Below, one piece after another: positions 1 to 8,497 of a stretch of DNA of 10,344 nt. Below the pieces are notes generated by a model. It ran no database searches and was not told the DNA's origin. It saw only the letters and a list, made by a program, of their open reading frames with translations. The translations under genes were made by a program, and so were the position numbers. The stretch is taken from contig MU658162.1 in NCBI GenBank assembly GCA_026770575.1, positions 1 through 10,344 on the forward strand, in the 5' to 3' direction. The DNA is from Pelagophyceae sp. CCMP2097. Lineage: Eukaryota; Sar; Pelagophyceae. The stretch's first letter is position 1. The number at the start of each line of letters is the position of its first letter.

Positions 1-280
1 CACCGTTCTGCCCTTGTCAAATCGCCATAAAAAGATGAACCACCGATCTGACCCGCGAATTAAGGCTTGAAAAAACAGGAACCACCGAAGTGCCCTTGCC
101 CACCGATCGCTAAAAAAAGGGACCACCGAACTGCCCTCGCCCACGAGACGCGAAAAGCAGAACCACCGAAGTGCCCTTTTTATTTGGCGACGATTTACAT
201 AACCACCGAATTGCCCCATTGCGAGACCAAAAAAGGAGGACCACCTAAACAACCCCAAGGGACCACCTATCTGTACTATT
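1..280. repeat. Degenerate tandem array, ~40-bp period, 16-bp conserved core
   Basis: The core ACCACCGAANTGCCCT recurs with starts at about -1 (truncated by the window edge), 39, 81, 122, 162, 202 and 240, with a last weak copy at 262. Spacing is 38-42 bp until the final 22-bp step. The ~24 bp between cores differ in sequence, but several end in an A-run just before the next core (A-runs at 70-75, 112-118, 153-156 and 229-234). Cores decay to the right (the last two read ACCACCTA). The period is not a multiple of three, so it is not a peptide repeat. It lies downstream of the 3' end of the tryptophanyl-tRNA synthetase gene. Whether it continues to the left is unknown. Confidence 0.75.
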
Positions 281-528
281 CTCAAAGTACTTCGTATGCT
301 CGCTAAAGCAAACCCGCGCAAGTCCCAGACGAACGGTTCCGCCGCGGCCGAAGAACCCCCTCCTCGGGCGGCGCCTCTCGCAAACGTCTTCCCGCGACGG
401 GGCCGCGGTCGACGCCGCTGCGAGCGGCCCGTTGGAATGACTCGAGGCAGGCATACGAGTCGCCCCAGCCGCGGCTCTTCGACTGGAGCCCGGCACAGAA
501 TCTCTCTGCGCCTCGCGTGACGATGTGT
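281..528. other. Spacer downstream of the tryptophanyl-tRNA synthetase stop
   Basis: About 250 bp of GC-rich sequence between the repeat array and the synthetase stop codon. It probably contains the 3' UTR of that gene. Open frames on both strands cross it, but they are Arg/Ala/Pro-rich, typical of chance frames in GC-rich DNA, and show no recognisable domain. I see no RNA gene here. Confidence 0.5.
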
Positions 529-2751
529 TTACTTGGGCTTGCAGCAGTCTGGGGGTTCGAGGGCGCGGTTCGTCATCCATTTGGCGACGATTTCATCGGT
601 GACCGTGCAGCGCACAGCGTTGTGGCGGGCGACCAAATCCTGGAGTAGAACCACCAGCCGCGTCTTCACCGCGGCAGTGTTCCAGTACTCGCCCGTGCCC
701 GTGCCGTACTGCAGTTCGATCATGGCGAGCTCGGCGTCGTCTTCTAAAAAGAAGCGCAGCCACTGGAAGGCCACGTCCACCTCCAAGTCCGCGCCGCGCA
801 GCTTCTGCTCCTTTGCAGTATCGCGGCCGCCGCTAAAGGCGTGCGTGCGGATCTTCGATTCGATCTCCTCGGGCGAGTCAGTGAGGAAGATGGCAGAGTT
901 GCCATCTGAAGAGGACATCTTGCCCATAGCGCCTACGCAGGAAGCGTCTACGCGGAAGAAGCCCGGCCACTGCAAAGGCTCCCAGCTGCATGGGGGCCGC
1001 ACCTTGCAAGGGCGGGAAGAACTTGGAGTGGAATAGCGCCGGCTTGCCGCCCAGCGGGTGCCCCTTTGGTGTGAGCTTGTGGGCCACGTCTCGCGTGACG
1101 CGAAAGTACGGGTCTTGGTCAATGGCGCACGGAATCAGGCACGCCATCTGCGCCACGTCGCCGCACTTGGACAAGGGCGTCTTGAACGACGACGCGAAGG
1201 ACGGGGCGGCCTGGATGGCCGGAAACGCGCTTTGGCCAATGTTGGATGACCCTTCAAATCCAAATGCGCCGCGGGCCGTGTTATACGTCACGCTCTTCCA
1301 GATTTTGACCACGTTCGGGTACAGCTCGCCCATGTACGCCACCTAGAAACGAGCTTTGCACGCCGAGTCGCTTCAAACGCCGGCGAATCTGATAAACGTC
1401 TTTTCCAAACAAGTTTTGACAACGGTACAAACGTCCGAGAAGATGAACGTGCGGTCAAAGTCCAAGCCCACGGCGATGATGTCCTTTGCGTTTTGCACCG
1501 TCAGCGCCTGGAAGCGCTCGAGGTCGTAGCATCCCGATCTTTCGTCGTACTCGCCTTTCCAGAGGAACTTTTCATCGTCTGTCATCTGGACCACCAGAGG
1601 CACGTCGAACGCGTTTTGGAGCCACCTAGATGCAGTGCATCATAGAAGCGCCAGAGCTTTTTTGATCTTCGGTCGGGAAGGGCGCCTCCCGCGGACGCGG
1701 ACGCAAACTGCGTCATCATGAACGGGACAAGGTGCCCGAGGTGCATCGCCGCCGACGAGGGCCCGCGCCCCGTGTACAGATAAAACCCCTTGCCCTGCTC
1801 GACGCAGTCCAGGATCTTGTCCAAGTCGCGGTGGGAGAAGAAAATGCCGCGGCGGACGAAGCGGTGCAGAGCCACGCCCGGCTTCAAATTCCTCTCCAGC
1901 CTTTCGATCAGCGCCGGCGTCAGGGGCTGCGAGCCGAACATGGTGATGAGGCGGTCGTAGTCGACCTTGCCGGAGACGTTGAACGGGTCGACGTGCATTT
2001 CCGTCGTTTCCTCCAAAGACAGCGCGGCCACGTCCGCCGAAACCTCCACCACCGCCGCCAAGACGGGTTCGACGAGTAAGCAGTCGACGAATCTGGAGAC
2101 GGCTTGGTCGCACAAGACCGCAAACGTCGGCGCGTCCCAGTCCTCGACAGTTGCATTGTTGTCAGAGGTGGCGTCGACGGAAAACTTAACGTTGAGCTGC
2201 CTCTTCGCCTTGGCCAACAGGATCATCGTCTCCGGCTTCTTCTTCGGCTCCGCAGTGCGGCCCACGATCTTGATCTGGCCGCACGCGCCCGTGGTAGCCA
2301 ATAAAGCGTAGGGGTACTCCACGACGAAGCTGTCCACGACCGCAATAGTCACCACGTCGCATTTGCTTTCCGAAGCGTCGAAGATGTTCCACTTTGCGTG
2401 CTCCGCGTCCTTGCGCGCGACGCGCGCGACGCACAGGGGCACGTTGGCCGCGACGATGTTGTCGACTTCTACCTGCACGGCGTCCAGCAAGGCGTCGTGC
2501 AACGCAGTCTCCTTCGGGTCCTTCAAAACGCGCCGGCCGCCGTCCAGCGTAAAAGTGACCTTGGCGCTGCCGGCTTCCGTGACCCAGACGGGCTGGAGGC
2601 AAAGGAGCGATTCCGGGAGCACGCCGAAAATTTTAGCGGCGGCGCACCGCACGACCAGCGACGCCGTTCCAACCGCCGCCGGCGGGCTCGGCGCCGCGGG
2701 CCGCATCTTCTTCTTCTTCTCGCCCTCGACTTCCGAAACCTGCTCCGCCAT
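529..2751 (-). CDS. WARS1: Cytosolic-type tryptophanyl-tRNA synthetase with N-terminal AlaX-like extension
   Basis: Class Ic synthetase that charges tRNA-Trp in the cytosol. Four exons are inferred: 2751-1709, 1625-1433, 1342-1003 and 932-529. The introns are 83, 90 and 70 bp, and the phases (2, 0, 1) close exactly to give 659 aa. Seen in the translation: family block [11 protein letters not shown] (about 300-310), [15 protein letters not shown] with the HxGH signature at 337-340, [11 protein letters not shown], the [12 protein letters not shown] block, and the KMSKS-type loop KMSSS at 530-534. Human WARS1 has 471 aa, so about 190 residues are extra. Residues ~28-195 resemble the second half of AlaX/AlaRS editing domains (for example [23 protein letters not shown]), but HxxxH and CxxxH are absent. 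Plasmodium tryptophanyl-tRNA synthetase is known to have a comparable AlaX-like extension. The start at 2751 is preferred because upstream codons in frame are non-homologous and would run into the divergent neighbour. Confidence 0.93.
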
Positions 2752-2855
2752 CGTCGACGCGGCGAGCTGCGCGAGAGCTCTGAATCGATCGATCGATTCT
2801 TTCGCCGGAAATCGGCGATTTCCGGATACCCGCCGCGCGAGCCGCAACCGGGGCC
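2752..2855. promoter_or_regulatory. 104-bp bidirectional promoter with two palindromes
   Basis: All sequence between the start codons of two divergent genes. It contains a perfect 18-bp palindrome GAATCGATCGATCGATTC at 2782-2799. Five bases further on is a perfect inverted repeat, CCGGAAATC, 3-bp loop, GATTTCCGG, at 2805-2825. No TATA box is visible. Because the spacer is so short, both core promoters and both 5' UTRs must share it or overlap the coding exons. If the ubiquitin-like gene starts at its second Met (2895), the spacer becomes 143 bp. Confidence 0.6.
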
Positions 2856-4319
2856 ATGCGTCTCCTACTCGCGTGCGCGGGCGCCGCGTCGGCGATGGAG
2901 TTCCGCGTCGCGACGTACAGCGGCTCCAAATACCTCGACAAGGTTCGTTTGCTGGCAAAGCTCGTGCAGCTGCCTCGTCTCCCACGCTTTCTTTTCCGTA
3001 GAAAGCGGACGTCAGCGTCGAGGGCACCGTCGGCGACCTGAAGATCCGCCTGGCCGAGGCGTTCCCGGGCCAGCCGCCGGCGTCGCTGCAAAGGCTGTTC
3101 TATGGGACGAAGTACCTCGACGACGAGGTGAGTTTCGAGGGACCCGCGGGCGGCGCACCCACGCCGTGCCGAAACAGAGCGCCGAGCTCGATTCGCTCAT
3201 CGACGAGGCGGACCAGAGCGACCGCGTGGCGCTGCTGCTGGACATGGTGCCCCCGACTTTAGATCACGCGCGTGCACCAGACGACACAGAGGTGCGCCTC
3301 CCGGGACGAGGCTGCCCGTCTCCTCCAAAGGCGCCCGCGATCCCCACCTCGAAAGGCGGATGCTAGGACCGCGTCCGGGCGTTTGTGGCGGAGCAAATCG
3401 CCATTGACCATCTGTGGAAATCTTTCGTGTCGCGAAAGTCCGACTCCGAGGACATGGTCTCCGCGGGTTTGGCCGACGAGGTTCGCGCCGGCGAGACGGC
3501 CCTCCTCGGCGCTTTGCGGCAACGCTTGGACGAGCGCGCCGCGCGCGTCACGACGGGCGTCGTCGTGTCGCACGACGACGCCCGCGGCGCCCGAGGACTC
3601 TTCGCAAAGCTCGCCGCCAAGCACGCCGTCTCTTGCAGCGTCCGTGGCACCTGGACCGCCGCTGCGGATTGACGAAGAAGTTTTGAACGGGAGGCCCTCA
3701 TCGCGGCCGTTTGATGGCGTGCCTCTGGGCGCCGTACGCCGGTCGGCAGGTCTTTTTGGACGTGGATTGGCGCGAGTCCTCAAAGATCGCGATGGGTCTG
3801 CTTTTCGCCTCGCAGGTTGGCGTCCAGGGCGCGTTTCGCACCGCGCTTCTCGTGAGTGCCTTGAAACGTTTGCAGCAGACGAGCCTCTGGCAGACGAGCC
3901 TCAGCAAAGACAAAAATGGACGCCCAAGTGACCATGCGTAGGCTCTTGCGGCGCCGCTCGTCTTCCTCGCCCAAACGCGCCCAGCGCGCTACTGCTTCAA
4001 GGTGTTTTGGTACTCGCTGCCGAGGTCGGTGCCATATCTGTCCGCCGCGCGTTTCCCGCCGCGTGTTTCCCGCGCTCGAAACCTCTTTTATAGGATCCAA
4101 AGCGACGAGGAACATTTCCTCAACTCGATCTACATCCTCTTCGCCGCCCCGCAGCAAGTCATGCTCTCCCTCGACGAGGCGTACTACCGCAAAGCCCTGT
4201 TCCGGCCGTTGGTGGCAACAAACGAGCTCGGTGAATGGCAGCCGCCCAAGGAAGACGCCGCAATCGAAGCCGAAATCGAGGCCTTTGCCGACTCCCTGGA
4301 CGACTCGGAGGAGGAAATG

Positions 4320-4351
<32 letters not shown>

Positions 4352-4382
4352 AGAAGAGGAGGACGACGAAGACTCGGAGTAG
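2856..4382 (+). CDS. Unrecognised protein: ubiquitin-like domain, hydrophobic segments, acidic C-tail
   Basis: Seven exons inferred: 2856-2942, 3002-3127, 3178-3291, 3367-3639, 3750-3851, 3942-4024, 4094-4382 (357 aa). The phases close. Residues ~14-97 read as a ubiquitin-like fold: an N-terminal beta strand EFRVATYSG, helix TVGDLKIRLAEAF, then LQRLFYGTKYLDD and a final strand RVALLLDM. There is no diglycine end, so it is a domain and not a conjugated modifier. Residues ~213-246 and ~270-286 are hydrophobic and could be membrane segments. The tail is (Asp)9 within a Glu/Asp-rich stretch. The first 13 residues (MRLLLACAGAASA) look like a short signal peptide, but Met14 at 2895 would start the ubiquitin-like domain directly and is an equally good start. 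The donor of intron 4 (3640, or alternatively 3628) is uncertain. Intron 6 (4025-4093) is in frame and could be retained. I do not recognise the family; ER-membrane ubiquitin-like proteins such as HERPUD or TMUB have a similar layout only. Confidence 0.72.
4320..4346 (+). repeat. (GAC)9 trinucleotide repeat
   Basis: Nine uninterrupted GAC codons encode the poly-Asp run in the acidic tail of the ubiquitin-like protein. A length polymorphism here would keep the frame. Confidence 0.9.
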
Positions 4383-4431
4383 CCATTTTATATACATGTT
4401 TGATGTGTAAACTTGGCGCGAACCAAGGCGG
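4383..4431. other. 49-bp tail-to-tail spacer between convergent genes
   Basis: Only 49 bp separate two convergent stop codons, so the 3' UTRs of both transcripts probably overlap. The stretch includes TTTTATATACATG and TGTAAAC (plus strand). The TGTAA pentamer serves as a polyadenylation signal in green algae, but here that role is only a guess. Confidence 0.45.
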
Positions 4432-6252
4432 TCAGAGGCACGACGCGTCGCGGATTGCCCTCAAAGCGCCCTCGGCTGCGGATAGGGCCTCGGGGGCGTT
4501 GTCGGCGCGGTTGCACTTGCCTTGATAGCGAGAGTCTTTGCCTGCATAGGAGCGCTCGAGGAGGAATTCCGATGATCGAACAGAGGGATCCCGAGGAGCT
4601 CGGAATCCAGATGGCGTCCCGGTCGACGGCGCCGGGATCACTCGCGTACGAAGCGTCTCTCCAGGCCGCCTCTGACGCCGCCAGGCTGCCTCTGACGCCG
4701 CCACGATAGCGTCGCTGCGACTGGTTCCCCGGACGCGGGCTTTCTTGCCGCCGCCCTTGCCGTCGAGCGCCGTGGCCACGGCCTGCTTCGCGGCGGAAAG
4801 GAGGTCCGCGGGCCCGGAGAGGAGGAAGGACGCTTCAGCGCCAGAGCCGAACGTCTGCAACAGAAGCGTCTTGTCCGCAGACTGCTCGAACGCAGTCGCC
4901 TACATTGACGGTCGCAAAGCACCGGCGTTGCGCATACAATTGTAGGAATTCCTACAACGAATGCTGCCTTTGGAGAAAAAGTTTTGGAATCCGCAATTTC
5001 TAAATTGCATCCGCAAATGTCTTACCAACGCCTTGGCGAGCTCGCCAGAGTCCGCGGCGTTCGCGCGGTGCGCGTGCACGATGCCCTTGCCCTGGGCCGC
5101 TTGGGCGAGGCGCGCGGCTTCGAGGGCGACATAGTCCTTGGTCAGGACTTTATAAAGCCGTTGCAAGTCGTCCTTTTGCTTCAACGCGTCGTCCACGCGC
5201 GCGACCAGGTTCTCCGGGCCCGCCGAGAGCCTGCGGAACGGCGCGTTGGGGACAGCGGAGACGGGCCTCGGTCCGTATGATCATTTTGGACGGTCCGTTT
5301 GGACGGTCCGACGCGCGCCCTGGAAAGACGGTCTCGCAGGCCCTCGTCTCCGGTCCTCTAAAACGCACCTGTTGCCGATTTGCTGCTCGCACAAGACGCA
5401 TCCGGCCAGCTTGGAGAGGACGCGGTCGCCGGCGACGAAATAAAGCTTGAGGGACTTTGTTTTTTTATCCGGCGCATCGCACTTGACAAACTTGACGCAC
5501 ATCAAGTCCGAAGACGTCTGGACGTGCGTGCCGCAGCACGTGTTCACGTCCAACCCCGAAAACGAGACGACGCGCACGGCGCCCGTGACGCTGTCGGGGA
5601 GCTTGCACGAGGACATGCGCAGGCCCTCCACAGAACCCGCCTTGACATCTTCTGCGCTGTGCCACGAAGGCTCGACGGGAGCGCCGCGGCGGATCTCGGC
5701 GTTGGCTTTGCCTTCCAAAGCGTCCGCTTGCTCGGCGGTGAAGGGAGATGCGATTTCGATAAAGGAAGTTTCCGCACCCAGATTCCAGCTCAAAGTCTCG
5801 CACCCAAAGTCTCGCAGCGCAACCGCGCTGACGAGATGTTGAGCGGAATGCTGCGTCATCAAATCCCACCGCCGCGGCCAGTCCACTTCGATGAGGACCT
5901 CCGAGCCGATTTCGAGCGGTCCCTTGAGATAATGCACTGGTAAGCCGTCGACGTTGGCCACTCTCAAACAATCGACGCCGCCGACGGTGCCGGCGTCGCT
6001 GGGCTGGCCGCCGCCCTCGGGGAAGAGCACCGTGTCCGATAAAGTGCACTCATAAAGAACTTCGTCGACGGGTTTCTTGCCCTTCTTTTGCGACGCGGCT
6101 AGTGCACCGGCTTGGACTAATTGCACGTTGAGGACAGTCGCCGTGCTCTGCCGCGCGTACGAGTCGCGCTGGCAGGCCAGCTCGCCGCACCTAGACGCCG
6201 CTGGTCTAGAAACTGAATCGCTCGAGCGCAAGGGCCGCCGTCTCGCTCCCAT
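4432..6252 (-). CDS. AARSD1: Alanyl-tRNA editing protein, AARSD1 / AlaX type
   Basis: Free-standing trans-editing hydrolase that removes wrongly attached amino acid (typically Ser) from tRNA-Ala. Inferred exons: 6252-5369, 5266-5026 and 4899-4432, with introns of 102 and 126 bp, giving 530 aa if read straight to the stop. Seen: CQRDSYARQ near the start (human AARSD1 has CQRDSYARE), DTVLFPEGGGQPSDAG (73-88), zinc motif HSAQH (135-139) and CCGTH (239-243), then SLKLYFVAGDRVLSKL. The coil ALKQKDDLQRLYKVL and the block FLLSGPADLL...ALDGKGGGKK are also typical. All expected metal ligands are present, so it is predicted active. The ATG at 6252 has a good context (ACCATGG), although family similarity begins only at about residue 24, and a CTAG acceptor-like site at ~6196 leaves a 5' intron possible. 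The C-terminus is uncertain: the last exon may contain another in-frame intron (4721 or 4649 to 4542). Confidence 0.92.
4661..4700. repeat. 20-bp tandem duplication in the last AARSD1 exon
   Basis: CCAGGCCGCCTCTGACGCCG at 4661-4680 is repeated at 4681-4700 with one mismatch. The unit length is not a multiple of three, so the second copy changes the reading frame of everything downstream on the minus strand. Confidence 0.85.
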
Positions 6253-6502
6253 GGTGACCTCCCACGGACCGAGCCGCCTCTCCGCTCGAGTGACCCCATC
6301 GAGAAACCGCCTTTGTCATCAAAGGCTCCGTCGGGCGCACCGGACGGCGTGGAGCGCGGCCGCCATGCGCGTCGTCGCGGCGAAGGCGGTGACGAGGCGC
6401 ATACGCCGCTCCAAAAAGGTCGCTAAAAAAGGGTCATTAACGGCCAATTAACGGCCCGAAGATTCGGGACCTTCCCGGGTGAAACTCAGGAACATTGGCG
6501 TC
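6253..6502. promoter_or_regulatory. 250-bp bidirectional promoter between AARSD1 and NDUFA9
   Basis: This is all of the sequence between two divergent start codons. On the NDUFA9 side, ATTAACGGCC occurs twice in tandem (6436-6445 and 6447-6456), and a CCAAT pentamer sits between them at 6444-6448. No TATA box is evident. A short open frame with a good start context (GCCGCCATGC) at 6365-6451 encodes 28 basic residues. It would act as an upstream ORF only if transcription starts left of it. Confidence 0.5.
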
Positions 6503-8427
6503 ATGCGTCGCGCTGCCGCCCCGTGGCGGCGAAGCCTGCGCGCGTTCGCGGGACGGAGCGGCTTCAAGCTCGGCGAGTTCCCGACGTCTTTGCCGCCTCG
6601 ATACGCTTTGGAATTCGGCGCGGGTGGCCGTCAGTCGAACAGCGGCCTCCATGTCTCACTCTTCGGCGGCACGGGCTTCCTCGGCCGGTAAGGAGCCGTG
6701 TCCTAAATAGAGCGCCGTCTGAAGCAACCTATATACATCGCCGTCTGGACCGACCACCGAAAGCCCCGGGGGAAAGGCCGCCTTGGGGCGGAGAGAATCG
6801 ACATCCGCGCGGCCCCGCCGTGGCGACGCCGCGTCGAAAGGGACGGAGCCGCGGTCCTCTTCGAGACGCCCGCCGGCCTTTTCAAAGGCCCCGTTGGCGA
6901 CGGGCGTACGGACGGCTCGCGAGAGGTTTGCCGCCGGACCGCCACTGGCATCCAGGTACGTCACGGCCGAGCTGGGCCAGGTCGGGGCGCGCGTCCTCGC
7001 GGGCAACCGCGGTTGCGAGATGGACACGCGCCACTTGAAAGTGTCGTTCGACCATGGTCCGGGCCCGCGTCTGGCACGATTGGACGGCGACACAACCGTC
7101 GCGACGACCGAGTCGTGATATCAGAGATGCACGCTGGAGAGACCGTGGTGCTTCCCGAAACGGCGCTTCCGATACTGTCGTCCGGCAGGTCGCTTCTATG
7201 CGCCGTTCTTCTCCGGTAGAGACCCGGACTCGATCCACAAGGTGCGCCTTCGAAGCGCGGGGGCCCTCGAAAAGCTCCCCTCGTGGCCATAGAAGCTGGG
7301 CTCTCAAGACGCCGATTTCGCGACGTCTAGACGCAGGTGATCCGCGACAGTGAGGTCGTCGTGAACTTGATGGGCAAGTACTACGAAACTAAAGGCGTTG
7401 TCCCCAAACGCCAGAACAACGGGCCCTGGTACCAAGCCTACTCGCGGACCAACTACACGTACCACGAGGTCAACGTCAAATTAGCGCGGGAAGTGGCCAA
7501 GCAAGCAAGACTGGCGGGGGCGACGACGCTGATCCACGTCTCCGCTTTAGCGGCAAAGCCGGACTCGCCCTCGGTCTGGGCGCGGACCAAGTACGAAGGG
7601 GAACTGGCCGTGCGGGAAGAGTTTCCGGGGGCGATCATCATCCGGCCGGCGACTTTATTCGGTACAGAGGACCGTTTTTTAAATTGGTTTGCAAAATTTC
7701 CGGGTTTCGTGCCTTTAGTCGGCGACGGCAACGCTCTGCTGCAGCCGGTGCACGTCAACGACGTCGCGAAAGCGATATTGAAGTGCTGCGCGAAACCGTT
7801 TCGACACCGCGTCCCGATTCGTATTCCGGCACGTTCATAAACTCTTTTGCCTAGGTGGCTCTACGAGGGCAACACCTTTGACCTCGCGGGCCCGGCGGAG
7901 TACACGCGGCGCGAGATGGCCGAGTTCACCATTGACATTACGCGGCAGGACCGGACGCTGCTGGACATTCCGACTTCCCTTGCTCATGTGATCGCGTACC
8001 TGGCAGACGCACGTCTCTGCGCCGACCAAGCGGGCAAACAAAAAGAGTCCGGCAGACGACGGTAGCGCATGGCGCGCGTCATTCCCGCGAGAGGTGCCTT
8101 TTGCTCGGTGACGGCCCTTGCAGGTATTGCCCGATCCGCGGTGGGTCCCCGACGACGTGCGCCAAGAAGAGGTCGACGTCATCCTCTCCCCAGACTCGCC
8201 GAACAAGACGTTTGCAAACCTGAAGATGGAGCCGAAACCCATTGAGAAGGTGCCTTTCGTCGGAGACTAAAGGTCTTTTCATCGTCCGGTACGTCTAGGT
8301 GGCCTTTTCTTACCTGCACCGCTTCCGCAAGGGCGGCCACTTCAACCTGACCGGGCACCACCTCAGCCCGTCGGACATCCGCGCCACGATTGAGTTTGGC
8401 CAAGGGAAAAAGTTCGGCCACGAATGA
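6503..8427 (+). CDS. NDUFA9: NADH:ubiquinone oxidoreductase subunit NDUFA9 (39 kDa, complex I)
   Basis: Nuclear-encoded accessory subunit of mitochondrial complex I; an atypical short-chain dehydrogenase that binds NADPH structurally. Seven exons inferred: 6503-6687, 6956-7056, 7189-7241, 7337-7782, 7855-8008, 8124-8249, 8299-8427, giving 397 aa (human 377). The first ~35 residues are Arg/Ala/Ser-rich, as expected for a mitochondrial presequence. Seen: Rossmann motif GGTGFLG (55-61) followed by RYV as in human, RDPDSIHKVIRDSEVVVNLMGK, LIHVSALAA, RPATLFGTEDRFLNWFAKF, VGDGNALLQPVHVNDVAKAIL, YEGNTFDLAGP. The SDR YxxxK position reads WARTK, so the usual catalytic Tyr is Trp. About 16 residues after YYETK look inserted relative to human. 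Intron 5 has no GT donor that keeps the expected helix; the best fit is a GC-AG intron, 8009-8123. If GT at 7988 is used instead, seven residues are lost. Confidence 0.92.
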
Positions 8428-8497
8428 GGCAGGACCGCCAACGTCGTCGAAAACGCAAAGGCGCAGAGCCCGAAAGCCGAAACGCCGCGCCGCAAAG

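Noticed and set aside
1..280. CRISPR-like array of short repeats and unlike spacers
   Set aside because: The host is clearly eukaryotic, cores are only ~16 bp and degenerate, spacing varies, and no cas gene is present.
67..306. Open frame with recurring PPK peptides
   Set aside because: It is produced by the 40-bp repeat. The period is not a multiple of three, so the peptide repeat breaks down quickly.
533..1036. 167-codon open frame opposite the synthetase
   Set aside because: It is antisense to exons with unmistakable synthetase motifs; no domain of its own.
2398..3366. 322-codon plus-strand open frame
   Set aside because: It overlaps exon 1 of the synthetase antisense and the introns of the ubiquitin-like gene. 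It is Arg-rich and has no recognisable domain.
5380..5943. 187-codon plus-strand open frame
   Set aside because: It is the shadow of the AARSD1 first exon, whose editing motifs are on the other strand.
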